NCBI GenBank assembly: GCA_023715865.1
Contig: JAMBOW010000001.1
Span: forward strand, 868,001 to 932,000
Direction: 5' to 3'
Source: Neobacillus mesonae
GTDB lineage: Bacteria > Bacillota > Bacilli > Paenibacillales > Paenibacillaceae
DNA: 64,000 bases
Made by a program: the position numbers and the translations under genes. Position 1 is the stretch's first letter, and each line of letters starts with the position of its first letter. Below the pieces are notes generated by a model, which saw only the letters and a program-made list of their open reading frames with translations, was not told where the DNA came from and made no database searches. This document shows positions 34,156 to 42,896 of the stretch, piece by piece.

Positions 34156-34190
34156 AAAAGCCCGCGTCTTCATTTGACGAGAGCTTTTAG
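34156..34190 (-). terminator. Terminator of the NAD(P)-binding protein gene
   Basis: AAAAGC pairs with GCTTTT and CGTC with GACG, with an internal bulge, 100 bases after the stop on the minus strand. Confidence 0.55.
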
Positions 34191-34254
34191 ATCCTATATT
34201 TCTCCTGATTCTACTATTTTCACTAAATGTCAGATTGTTTTATTATTGTTTTAC

Positions 34255-34285
34255 ACTAATGAGTTATTGATTAATCAATTACTTA
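34255..34285. promoter_or_regulatory. TGATTAATCA palindrome downstream of the NAD(P)-binding gene
   Basis: AGTTATTGATTAATCAATTACTT resembles the two operators upstream of the same gene (35277-35298 and 35326-35339), sharing the TTGATTRATCAA core. The gene is thus bracketed by related sites. Confidence 0.4.
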
Positions 34286-34288
34286 ATA

Positions 34289-35248
34289 TTAAACTACCTT
34301 TTTTTGCAGACTCCGTATTGTATCAACGATTCCCTTATCATAAGACGTGGCAGGTATCGGACCAATAAGTCGTTCATACTTCTCTCCGCTAAGTGTTAAT
34401 GGCTCTTCAGTTAAATACAGCATTTCAACGATTTCCTTCATTACTGGAACACCCATTCCTAACAGTGACAATCCAAGCTTTTTTAATGAAATAACTGCAT
34501 TTTTCGTTCCGCTTGCTCTTCGGGCAATACGCACAATCTCTCTTCCTGAAATAATTCCAGCACCGGGAATATTCCAATTCTGATCATACGCAAATTCTTT
34601 ATCCGCTAACTCAGCAATCATAACCGCTGCATCAGGCAGATACACATATTCTCTAGGGACGTTCATATTCCCAATGAAAAATGCCATTTTTCCTTTTGCG
34701 ATGGCTTCTAGTGTTGAACCCAAATAAGAGGCTTCGTTAGCTGTCGGTCCATAGTAATCTGGTAACCGTACAATCATAACCTTGGTTTTGTTCCACCGAG
34801 GATGATACAGCATTTGTTCATAGCCTAGCCTCACTTTTCCTTTAATCGTGTGTGGCTGCTTAGGATGCTCCTCAGTAACGAATTCCGTTTGCCTTCTGCC
34901 GTAAGGGTAAATACCATCAACCGCAACGACTTTAATACCTAGTGCAGAAGAGGCTTGCATGACGGACTCCCCTAATGGAATCAGTTTCTGAACCATTTCA
35001 TTGTACGGCACGTTCGCACATTGGAACAGCACATCACATCCCTGTGCAGCAGTTATAATATCATCTGGTCTAAAAGCATTTCCTACGGTTAATGTTAAGT
35101 TATGAGGTTTACCCAGCTCGGTCTTCAATGCTTCCAGTTTTGCAGCATTTCTTCCAAATGCTACGGTAGGTATGCCTCTTTTTACAAGCTCTGCGACGAT
35201 TGCAGCTCCTGTACCGCCAGTTGCTCCTAATACAATCGCTTTCTCCAT
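34289..35248 (-). CDS. NAD(P)-binding epimerase/dehydratase-like protein (extended SDR type)
   Basis: A 319-residue protein with the dinucleotide motif VLGATGGTGAAIVAEL, a following VAFGRNAAKLEALK and a CDVLFQCANVPYNEM strand as in atypical or extended SDRs. A clear Y-x3-K pair is not seen (DGIYPYGRRQTEF is closest), so a reductase or isomerase is possible and the substrate is unknown. GAGAGG stands nine bases before the ATG. Two palindromes overlap its promoter, which suggests tight control by a TetR-type repressor that is not encoded beside it. Confidence 0.82.
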   Translation of the reverse strand: MEKAIVLGATGGTGAAIVAELVKRGIPTVAFGRNAAKLEALKTELGKPHNLTLTVGNAFRPDDIITAAQGCDVLFQCANVPYNEMVQKLIPLGESVMQASSALGIKVVAVDGIYPYGRRQTEFVTEEHPKQPHTIKGKVRLGYEQMLYHPRWNKTKVMIVRLPDYYGPTANEASYLGSTLEAIAKGKMAFFIGNMNVPREYVYLPDAAVMIAELADKEFAYDQNWNIPGAGIISGREIVRIARRASGTKNAVISLKKLGLSLLGMGVPVMKEIVEMLYLTEEPLTLSGEKYERLIGPIPATSYDKGIVDTIRSLQKKVV

Positions 35249-35276
35249 CTTGATCAGCCTCTCTATTTTTATGTAA

Positions 35277-35298
35277 TTAGTGATTGATCAATCACTAA
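35277..35298. promoter_or_regulatory. 22-bp perfect palindrome, operator 1
   Basis: TTAGTGATTGATCAATCACTAA is a perfect palindrome located just after the -10 hexamer of the gene starting at 35248, so a bound repressor would block transcription start. Confidence 0.75.
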
Positions 35299-35307
35299 AT
35301 TAACCAC

Positions 35308-35336
35308 ATCATAGCATCATGTTATTGATTGGTCAA
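35308..35336 (-). promoter_or_regulatory. Sigma-A promoter of the NAD(P)-binding gene
   Basis: On the minus strand TTGACC (35336-35331) is followed after exactly 17 bases by TATGAT (35313-35308). Both hexamers are close to consensus. Confidence 0.7.
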
Positions 35337-35339
35337 TCA
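35326..35339. promoter_or_regulatory. Palindrome over the -35 box, operator 2
   Basis: TGATTGGTCAATCA shares the core of operator 1 with one changed central pair. Its centre is 45 bases from that of operator 1 and it covers the -35 hexamer. Confidence 0.65.
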
Positions 35340-35463
35340 CAAAATAGAGCATTTTCCCAAACCTATTCATATCATTAGCTACATGTGAATTTCATTTTAC
35401 TGGAATCAAAATTATGTAGTAAAGTGATACGGCTTCTATCACTAACCTGCCCGTTCACAAAAA

Positions 35464-35497
35464 AACAGCTGCCAACCGGCATGCTGTTCTTTTTTTG
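35464..35497. terminator. Bidirectional terminator in a dispersed element
   Basis: AACAGC/GCTGTT with GCC/GGC inside forms a hairpin with A-runs on the left and T-runs on the right. It is the core of an ACGGGCAG-type element in reverse orientation (CTAACCTGCCCGTT at 35441). Confidence 0.7.
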
Positions 35498-35504
35498 CAT
35501 TAAG

Positions 35505-35860
35505 TTAATCTGACTTATAGCCGATAGCTATTTCGCCTTCGTGATAAAATTCAACTGCGAATTTGGGCTTCATTTATAAAGTTAGAACCGGCCCATTCTG
35601 CTTCCATCTTAAACAACTCATACACAACCTTACGGTCAGCAGGGGGTTCATCTATCCAATTTAGCAAAGTGTAATTGTTGATGAAATAAATGTTTAAGGC
35701 TCTCGATAGATTCATGAATGCAAGGCACATAGGCATCATCAATTTTGTCTTTACTAACATCGCTTACTATAAAACCATTTTGGTCCAGACCATAACCCGC
35801 TTTTAAAATTCCTATTTCAATCAGCGCCTTTTCTTTTAACCTAAGATTTCTCTATTTATA
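35505..35860 (-). pseudogene. Frameshifted gene of unknown family
   Basis: Three segments in three frames read as one protein. They are LKEKALIEIGILKAGYGLDQ to about YVPCIHESIESLKHLF, then LLNWIDEPPADRKVVYELFK to AGSNFINE, then PKFAVEFYHEGEIAIGYKSD with a stop at 35505-35507. Two shifts, near 35670 and 35560, break it, and no start codon remains at the 5' end. The intact protein would be about 110 residues. I do not recognise the family. Confidence 0.6.
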
Positions 35861-35901
35861 TCACCAAACCTCTTAATTCTAATTCACCTAAGTTATTTAA
35901 A

Positions 35902-36300
35902 CTATCCGCCCCGTTTGCTAAGTAAATATTGATATGCGACATAAGAAATCCATGAGAAAGCCACGATCCATACTAAAATAATTAATCCTCCTACAAGCCA
36001 ATTCTTCGGCTTTCCTTGCTCTGTACGTTCCTCGGCTTTAACTGTACTTTCCTGGATTACTGCTTTTGGCAGCATTTTCAATGTTAACGCAACGCCAAGT
36101 GGTACTAATATTACATCATCCAAATAGCCTAAGATGGGAATGAAATCTGGAATCAAATCGATTGGACTAAAAGCATAAGCAACAACACACACGGCAAATA
36201 TTTTTGCATACCAAGGAGTTCGTTTATTTTTATATGCATAATAAAGTACAAAAACCTTTCTTTTTAGCTGCTTAGCCCAAGCTTTTATTTTCTCGATCAT
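35902..36300 (-). CDS. DUF1232 (YkvA-type) membrane protein
   Basis: A 132-residue protein with the DUF1232 signature SPIDLIPDFIPILGYLDDVI (about 45-64) within a hydrophobic hairpin, an acidic linker (QESTVKAEERTEQGK) and a C-terminal membrane segment LVGGLIILVWIVAFSWISYV. Proteins of this family are membrane associated and of unknown function. GGAGAG precedes the ATG by eleven bases. Single-gene unit. Confidence 0.9.
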   Translation of the reverse strand: MIEKIKAWAKQLKRKVFVLYYAYKNKRTPWYAKIFAVCVVAYAFSPIDLIPDFIPILGYLDDVILVPLGVALTLKMLPKAVIQESTVKAEERTEQGKPKNWLVGGLIILVWIVAFSWISYVAYQYLLSKRGG

Positions 36301-36472
36301 GATTGCTAGTTCTCTCCTAATTTGAGTTTTGCTTTATGATACCACGCTTTACTTCCAGTTTGCTTAACAGGCTTCTGATGTAGAATAGAGCACTTAGATT
36401 CACGATACATACTACATAAATTAGCCGCTATTCTTCTCTTAGGGACTCATCTTTATGGAATTCATGCGGGGG

Positions 36473-37309
36473 TTAATCTTCATGCATTCTGCGATATTCA
36501 GTCGGAGAGAAGCTATTGCGCTTCTTGAACGTTTTGCTGAACTGGTAGACGTCAGAGTAACCACATGCTCTCGCTATATCCGTGACGGAATCGCCTGTAA
36601 ATCGAAGTCTGCGGATCGCATGTTCATTGCGAAGTTGGTCCAGGTATTCCTTGGGACTGCACCCGTACCTGGCTGCAAAGGTTCTGCGTAAATAAACAGG
36701 AGAGAAACCGGTTTGCTCCGCTAATTCAGTGATGCGCAGCTCCGAGGCAAATCCCATGTCCAGTTTCTCCTTAAACTTGCGAAGAGCTGCTGTTATTCCT
36801 TCCTCACCGCTATGTCTTCCCCCTGCTTCCGCCGCCTCGTGCACCTCTTGCAGCAAGCGGTACCATACAGATTTCACGCGGGCTTCTCTCACAAGATCAC
36901 CAGGTACCCATTCCCTTTCCGCTTCCCGGAATAGTTCGCCGATCTTTCCCATGCGCTCACTCTGCAGAGGCAAAAGAAATGGCAGCTGCATTCGTTCGAT
37001 AGGCGCCGGAGCCTCCCATTCATTCTCATTTTTCCTTAGCGAAGCGCAATCGAAGAGCAGCATCGTCATTCGGAGTGGATGCGACTCAGAGGACTTCATA
37101 TAGAGAGGCAACCCTGGCCAAAGGTACACTAATGTGCCTCCACCCACTTCCACGTCCCTTTCCTCGCAACGGAAAATCCCCTTGCCGCTGTATATGTAGT
37201 AAAAGGTATGCCCGGAAACTGTCTGCCGGATATCCTCCCAACCTGGCAACGCAGGCTTGGCGAGGACCCAATGTAAATGCACCACCATATTTCCCAACGC
37301 ATACTCCAT
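36473..37309 (-). CDS. AraC-family regulator of the GH2/sugar-transport operon
   Basis: About 278 residues. The N-terminal half is a cupin-like sugar-sensing domain (TFYYIYSGKGIFRCEERDVE). The C-terminal 100 residues have two helix-turn-helices of the AraC type (ELRITELAEQTGFSPVYLRR and RFTGDSVTDIARACGYSDVY, then FKKRNSFSPTEYRR). The ATG at 37309 is seven bases behind AGGGGG, so the longer frame to 37339 is not used. It is divergent from the glycosidase gene and is almost certainly its activator. Confidence 0.9.
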   Translation of the reverse strand: MEYALGNMVVHLHWVLAKPALPGWEDIRQTVSGHTFYYIYSGKGIFRCEERDVEVGGGTLVYLWPGLPLYMKSSESHPLRMTMLLFDCASLRKNENEWEAPAPIERMQLPFLLPLQSERMGKIGELFREAEREWVPGDLVREARVKSVWYRLLQEVHEAAEAGGRHSGEEGITAALRKFKEKLDMGFASELRITELAEQTGFSPVYLRRTFAARYGCSPKEYLDQLRNEHAIRRLRFTGDSVTDIARACGYSDVYQFSKTFKKRNSFSPTEYRRMHED

Positions 37310-37459
37310 AGATCTTCCCCCTATCATGATTTGGATCATTTATGACAAATGAATAGGATTGTTTTTGCCATTGTCGCTTCCTCACTGCCAATGCTAAACT
37401 CCCAACATACAGACCATCAATTAGATGATCTACTGCAAAAATTATTGGAGATGATGAAT

Positions 37460-39196
37460 ATGATTCGAACGTTTCAGCAGCATCGACTTAGGGAATGCCA
37501 ATTGCTTGACGGATTATGGGATTTCGTTTTTGACAAGGATAATGTTGGATTATCTGAAGAGTGGCACAAGAACTTCCCTGTAAACCACGATCGTATACCC
37601 GTGCCGGCCTGTTGGAATAATGAGCTTGGCAAATTCGACTACGAAGGAGTAGCATGGTACCGCACTTGGGTAACACTTGACGATAGCAGCCATTTACGTC
37701 TACTGTTCCACGCCGTGATGGGGCATGCCGATGTGTACTGGGACGGACAGCATCTAGGATACCATTATGGTGGTTTTACTCCTTTTGACTTTACGATTTC
37801 TAATGTCACTGCCGGAGTTCACGAACTCGTTGTTCGCACAGACAGTACACTTGGGCGTAACACTTTGCCATACCATATTGTGGACTGGTTTCATTACGGC
37901 GGAATCATTCGACCCGTAGAGGTTCAGCGCTTGGCTGATGTTTGGATCGAGGGGATGCGCATCACCTATGACATGACAGGAGAATCCAGTGCGGATGTCC
38001 GAATCCTTCTCAAGCTTCACTCCATGTCGGATAAGCCAGTCGAAGTGCCCGTATCCCTCTATAAAAATGGTGAGCTATTCCAAAATGATAACGCTTACCT
38101 TCCTGCTAAGGGTAGCACGGAACTAGTCTTGGAACAAGCCTGGTCAGACCTCCAGCGGTGGGAACCGCAAGATCCTGCCCTCTACCTGATCAGAGCAGTA
38201 GTCGGTCAAGACGACCATATAGACCGCATCGGGTTCCGAACCGTGGAAGCCCGGAACAAGAAAATTTTGCTGAACGGCAAGGAACTCTATCTCCAGGGGG
38301 TTAACCGCCATGAGGAGCACCCGGAATGGGGCTTCGCTTTTCCCAACAAATTGATGACGAAGGAACTTGACATTATCCTGCAAATGGGATGCAACACCGT
38401 ACGAGGGTCACATTACCCCCAGAGTGAATACTGGCTCGATCTGCTGGATGAGCGAGGCGTTCTCTTCTGGAGCGAGATTCCAATATGGGGCGCTGCATTT
38501 CCGGCTACAGAAACGGACGACCCGCTCTTCGTAGAACGCGCAATGACTATGATGGATGAGATGATAGAGCGAGATTTTCACCATCCCTCGATCCTGTTCT
38601 GGTCTGTCCATAATGAGATTGATACGCGCTCCAAGCAGGCCTATGAATTGTCCATCAAGATGACAGGACTTGTTAAGAGCAAGGATCAGTCAAGGCTGGT
38701 AGCCTACGCCACCATGCACCCTATGAAAGACATCTGCCTCGGACTATTTGACGTTATCGGAATTAACTATTATGGCGGATGGTATTTCGGACATGCCGAA
38801 TTCAAAGAGATGCTGGAAGTCTTTCATGAGCGCTGCAAGGAATATGGAGCGGAGAACACCCCGGTGCTTATGACCGAATTTGGAGGAGCAGGCGTATACG
38901 GAGATTCCGGCTGGGAACCCCGCCTATTTAGCGAGGATTACCAGGCTGACCTACTCGGCAAGTCCTTGAAACTCTTCCGAGCCGATCCGAAGATTAGCGG
39001 AACTTACGTATGGCAATTTGCAGATACGAGAGCACAACTTCAGAGTCATCTTCCCCACTTCAGAGACCGGGCACGTTCTTTCAATAACAAAGGACTGGTC
39101 AACGAATATCGCAAACCCAAGCTTGCTTATCGTGTAGTCAAGGGGATTTACACAAACCATAGTGATCCCTACGATTGGGGTTCCACACTGAGCTAA
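37460..39196 (+). CDS. Glycoside hydrolase family 2 (beta-glucuronidase/beta-galactosidase type)
   Basis: About 578 residues with the GH2 order: jelly-roll sugar-binding domain from LLDGLWDFVFD, an immunoglobulin-like domain at about 180-270, and a TIM barrel with GVNRHEEHPEWG. The acid/base Glu is in SVHNEIDT and the nucleophile Glu in LMTEFGGAG. The size is close to GusA, but sequence alone does not settle glucuronidase against galactosidase. No signal peptide, so it acts on imported oligosaccharides. GGAG lies nine bases before the ATG at 37460; the frame is open upstream to 37349. It heads an operon with an Lpl-type importer. Confidence 0.88.
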   Translation: MIRTFQQHRLRECQLLDGLWDFVFDKDNVGLSEEWHKNFPVNHDRIPVPACWNNELGKFDYEGVAWYRTWVTLDDSSHLRLLFHAVMGHADVYWDGQHLGYHYGGFTPFDFTISNVTAGVHELVVRTDSTLGRNTLPYHIVDWFHYGGIIRPVEVQRLADVWIEGMRITYDMTGESSADVRILLKLHSMSDKPVEVPVSLYKNGELFQNDNAYLPAKGSTELVLEQAWSDLQRWEPQDPALYLIRAVVGQDDHIDRIGFRTVEARNKKILLNGKELYLQGVNRHEEHPEWGFAFPNKLMTKELDIILQMGCNTVRGSHYPQSEYWLDLLDERGVLFWSEIPIWGAAFPATETDDPLFVERAMTMMDEMIERDFHHPSILFWSVHNEIDTRSKQAYELSIKMTGLVKSKDQSRLVAYATMHPMKDICLGLFDVIGINYYGGWYFGHAEFKEMLEVFHERCKEYGAENTPVLMTEFGGAGVYGDSGWEPRLFSEDYQADLLGKSLKLFRADPKISGTYVWQFADTRAQLQSHLPHFRDRARSFNNKGLVNEYRKPKLAYRVVKGIYTNHSDPYDWGSTLS

Positions 39197-39290
39197 CCTA
39201 TTTGGGCCTTCCGATTGGGATGGCCTCTCCAGATGGAGATCCGTCATTTCGAATTGCAGAATATAACTTTTGAGAAGGGGCGATTTGTTC

Positions 39291-40886
39291 ATGTTCATGC
39301 ACACACGAAAGATGAGAAGGTATGCCGTTGTCTTCACCATGCTGGGACTGTTTACAACTACACTGGCCGCGTGCAGTGGAGGCGGCTCGGAGTCTGCAGA
39401 ACCCACTGGAACAGAGCAGAATGAGCCATTAACGAGTTTAACCTATTGGGTGGATTTGTTTCCCGATGCTGCTGCCATTATGAAGAGTTATGGAGAAGTT
39501 ACTGCCTGGAAGGAGATTCAGGCCAAAACGGGTGTTGAAATCGATTTTCAGCACCCGGCTCAAGGCCAGCTTGGCGAACAGTTTAATCTAATGGTCGCAT
39601 CCAATGAGCTGCCAGATGTTGTAGATTACGGATGGAACGCCTACCCCGGTGGAGCACAAAAAGCGATCAGAGATGAGAAGCTCATCCCATTGAATGATTA
39701 TTTGGAGCATGCCCCCAACTTAACCAAACTGCTCGACGAGAACCCGGAATGGAGGAAGATGGCTTCTACAGACAATGGAGATCTTATAGGCTTCCCGTTC
39801 ATTCGTGAGGATGTTACACAACAGGTGTTCCTCGGGCCTGCCATACGCAAGGATTGGCTGGATAAATTGAATTTGTCTGTACCCGAGACCATCGATGAAT
39901 GGTACACCGTTTTGAAAGCGTTTAAAGAACAGGATCCGAACGGAAATGGGGAAGCGGATGAAATTCCAATACTCATACCGGCTGGAGAGTTAGCCTTTGC
40001 CGGTGCCTTCGGAACGCCTAACGATTTCTACCACGAGAATAATACTATCAAGTACGGGCCAATTGAACCCGGTTTCAAGGAATACTTGGCCACAATGAAC
40101 CAATGGTATAGTGAAGGACTGCTCGACAAGGACTTCGCGACAACAGATGCCAAAATGACAGACGCGAAAATAACAGGAAATCAGGTCGGTTCGACAGTAA
40201 TGTTCCTCAATGGAGGAATCGGTAAATATATGGATTTGATGACACCGAACCAACCGGATTTCCAAATTGTCGGAACCCCTTATCCGACGTTAAATTCTGG
40301 AGAACAGCCCGTATTCGGGCATATGGATAACCCTGTTACCGGGATCTTCGCTGGCATCACCGGAAGCAACCAGAACGTAGTTGAAACTGTAAAGTTCCTA
40401 GATTACTTGTACGGTGATGAAGGCAAACTCATCATGAACTTCGGTAAAGAAGGCGAAACCTACACATTAGTTGACGGCCAGCCGCAGTATACGGATGCAG
40501 TCTTAAACAATCCTGATGGTCTGCCGACTTCCCAAGCCTTCAGAAAGCATATTATGGGCGCGACATCAGGACCTTTTGTGCAAGATGTACGTCACTCGCA
40601 GCAGTATACGACTAAGCCAGAACAACAAGAAGCTATGGAACTATGGTCGGGTACGACTCAAGAGAAAAAAATGCCTCCTGTTACGATCGCGGCAGAAGAT
40701 AGTAGTCGATATTCCTCGATCATGACGGACCTAAATACGTTCAAAGATGAGATGATTCTGAAATTTATTATGGGTGAAGAGTCACTCGATAATTTTGATA
40801 ATTATGTAGAAATGCTAAAAGGTTTAGGAATCGATGAAGCGATACAAATTCAACAAGAAGCTTTAGATCGTTATAACAACCGATAA
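39291..40886 (+). CDS. Sugar ABC transporter, lipoprotein binding protein (LplA-like)
   Basis: About 531 residues. A lipoprotein signal peptide (KMRRYAVVFTMLGLFTTTLAAC, cut before Cys) is followed by a Gly/Ser linker and a large family 1-type solute-binding domain of the LplA/YtcQ size class found in Paenibacillus. It would hand oligosaccharides to the two permeases encoded after it. The ATG at 39291 is ten bases behind AAGGGG; an in-frame TTG at 39270 lacks spacing. A strong stem-loop separates it from the permease genes. Confidence 0.9.
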   Translation: MFMHTRKMRRYAVVFTMLGLFTTTLAACSGGGSESAEPTGTEQNEPLTSLTYWVDLFPDAAAIMKSYGEVTAWKEIQAKTGVEIDFQHPAQGQLGEQFNLMVASNELPDVVDYGWNAYPGGAQKAIRDEKLIPLNDYLEHAPNLTKLLDENPEWRKMASTDNGDLIGFPFIREDVTQQVFLGPAIRKDWLDKLNLSVPETIDEWYTVLKAFKEQDPNGNGEADEIPILIPAGELAFAGAFGTPNDFYHENNTIKYGPIEPGFKEYLATMNQWYSEGLLDKDFATTDAKMTDAKITGNQVGSTVMFLNGGIGKYMDLMTPNQPDFQIVGTPYPTLNSGEQPVFGHMDNPVTGIFAGITGSNQNVVETVKFLDYLYGDEGKLIMNFGKEGETYTLVDGQPQYTDAVLNNPDGLPTSQAFRKHIMGATSGPFVQDVRHSQQYTTKPEQQEAMELWSGTTQEKKMPPVTIAAEDSSRYSSIMTDLNTFKDEMILKFIMGEESLDNFDNYVEMLKGLGIDEAIQIQQEALDRYNNR

Positions 40887-40906
40887 GCATTGCTCTGCTA
40901 ACAATG

Positions 40907-40943
40907 CCGGAATAGGGCGTAAAGACCTCTTGCCCTATTCCGG
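40907..40943 (+). promoter_or_regulatory. Stem-loop between binding-protein and permease genes
   Basis: CCGGAATAGGGC pairs perfectly with GCCCTATTCCGG around a 13-base loop, with no T-run. Within an operon such a stem typically protects the upstream message and lets the binding protein be made in excess. That role is an inference. Confidence 0.65.
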
Positions 40944-40963
40944 ATAACCGGGAGGGAGAATTC

Positions 40964-41926
40964 ATGCCTGATTTAAACAGAAGCTCTGTACAAGCAGCAG
41001 CCAAAATGCCTGGGGATCGCAAACGGACGATCATCATGAAGGACTTAATACGTAATCGTTATATTTATTTAATGCTGATTCCCGTTATTGTTTACTACGC
41101 CATCTTTCATTATGGCCCGATGTATGGGCTACTTATTGCCTTTAAGGATTATGGCATAGCCCAAGGTGTGTGGGATAGTCCTTGGGTTGGCTTCACTCAT
41201 TTCCAGAACTTTTTTGAGAACCCTTACTTTTGGCGACTTCTCCGCAACACTTTAATGATTAGCTTCTATGAGCTGTTGTTTGCTTTTCCTGCCCCTATCA
41301 TCCTGGCTCTCTTACTTAATGAGATTCGACAGATCATGTTCAAGCGTGTCGTACAAACCATCAGTTATCTCCCACACTTCATTTCAATTGTCGTCGTTGC
41401 CGGAATGATGGTTGACTTTCTTGCTCGCGATGGCTTGATTAATAATGTGCTTGCCTTTTTTGGGATGGAGCCCATCTCTTTCCTACAAGAGTCTGAATGG
41501 TTTCGATCAATCTATGTATCCTCCGGGATCTGGCAAGGGATTGGCTGGGGTTCAATTATCTATCTAGCCGCGATGTCTTCCATTGATCCTACGCTGTACG
41601 ATGCGGCTCGGATTGATGGTGCAGGACGCTGGAAGCAAACCCTGCATATTACAATACCAGGCATTATGCCTACGATAGTAATCCTGTTTATTCTGAACAT
41701 AGGATCCATCCTTGCCGTGGGAAGTGAAAAAATCATACTGCTATACAACCCACTTACGTATGAAACTGCTGATGTCATCTCGACCTATGTATACCGGAAG
41801 GGTATCCTTGGAGCCGATTTTGGGTATTCCGCTGCAGTAGGCTTATTTAATTCTGTCATCAGCTTCATTTTACTTGTAATGGCCAATACCATTAGCAAGC
41901 GTGTAAGCGAACATAGATTGTGGTAA
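40964..41926 (+). CDS. Sugar ABC transporter permease (LplB-like)
   Basis: A 320-residue protein with six membrane segments and the EAA loop DAARIDGAGRWKQTLHITIPG that docks with the ATPase. The first segment follows IRNRYIYLMLIPVIVYYAIF, as in LplB/YtcP-type permeases. GGGAGGGAG precedes the ATG. It forms a heterodimer with the next gene's product. Confidence 0.93.
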   Translation: MPDLNRSSVQAAAKMPGDRKRTIIMKDLIRNRYIYLMLIPVIVYYAIFHYGPMYGLLIAFKDYGIAQGVWDSPWVGFTHFQNFFENPYFWRLLRNTLMISFYELLFAFPAPIILALLLNEIRQIMFKRVVQTISYLPHFISIVVVAGMMVDFLARDGLINNVLAFFGMEPISFLQESEWFRSIYVSSGIWQGIGWGSIIYLAAMSSIDPTLYDAARIDGAGRWKQTLHITIPGIMPTIVILFILNIGSILAVGSEKIILLYNPLTYETADVISTYVYRKGILGADFGYSAAVGLFNSVISFILLVMANTISKRVSEHRLW

Positions 41927-41940
41927 GGGGGACGTGAACA

Positions 41941-42822
41941 ATGACCTATAAACGTTCTTTGGGCGAAATCATATTTGCCTGGTTTAATACTTGCTTTATG
42001 ATATTACTTTGCTTCGTTACACTATATCCTTTTATCTATATCCTGTTTGCATCTCTTAGTGATCCTACGGAAATGGCACAATTTCGCGGCATGCTGTTCT
42101 CACCCCTGGGATTTAGTCTGGATGCCTACAAAGCAGTATTAGAAAATCCAATGGTGACAACAGGCTACCGGAATACGCTGTTCTATGTGACGGTAGGTAC
42201 AGCGATCAACTTGATTATGACAACGCTTGGTGCCTATGCTCTCTCCCGTCGTAATGTGTACTTTAAGAACCACATCATGTTTTTTATTGTAATCACAATG
42301 GTGTTCAGTGGTGGACTTATTCCGTCTTTCCTGCTGGTTAACAATCTCGGAATGTTAAATACACCCTGGGCACTTCTCTTACCGGGAGCAATCAATTCGT
42401 TCAATTTAATTATTATGCGAACCGCATTTCAAGGCATTCCAGCCAGTTTGGAGGAATCCGCGCGCATTGACGGGGCAAATGACTGGGTTATTATGGCCAG
42501 AATCATTATCCCCCTGTCCATGCCCGTCATTGCCGTGATGATCTTATGGTACGCCGTCGGACATTGGAATTCCTATTTCAGTGCATTGATTTATTTACGT
42601 GACCGTGAATTGTTCCCGCTTCAGCTGGTGCTTAGGGAAATTCTGATTTCAAATAGCACAGATAGTATGATGACAGGAGCAGCAACCGGCGATCGTATGG
42701 ATATTGGGATTACGATAAAGTACGCCACGATCATTGTATCTACATTGCCAATCTTGATCCTGTATCCGTTTTTGCAAAAATATTTTGTACACGGCGTTAT
42801 GATCGGTGCGCTCAAAGAATAA
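41941..42822 (+). CDS. Sugar ABC transporter permease (LplC-like)
   Basis: A 293-residue protein with six membrane segments and the EAA loop EESARIDGANDWVIMARIII. Last gene of the operon, 14 bases after the partner permease. No ATPase gene is present, so the importer probably uses a shared MsmX-type ATPase encoded elsewhere, as is usual for this group. Confidence 0.93.
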   Translation: MTYKRSLGEIIFAWFNTCFMILLCFVTLYPFIYILFASLSDPTEMAQFRGMLFSPLGFSLDAYKAVLENPMVTTGYRNTLFYVTVGTAINLIMTTLGAYALSRRNVYFKNHIMFFIVITMVFSGGLIPSFLLVNNLGMLNTPWALLLPGAINSFNLIIMRTAFQGIPASLEESARIDGANDWVIMARIIIPLSMPVIAVMILWYAVGHWNSYFSALIYLRDRELFPLQLVLREILISNSTDSMMTGAATGDRMDIGITIKYATIIVSTLPILILYPFLQKYFVHGVMIGALKE

Positions 42823-42833
42823 AGTAGAGGACC

Positions 42834-42868
42834 ATAACCCCGGTAATAACTCCGGGGTTATTTGCATT
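42834..42868 (+). terminator. Terminator of the GH2/importer operon
   Basis: ATAACCCCGG pairs with CCGGGGTTAT around TAATAACT and is followed by a T-rich tail (TTGCATTT). Confidence 0.85.
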
Positions 42869-42896
42869 TAGATTTTATTGTAGGGTTCTTTAATGT

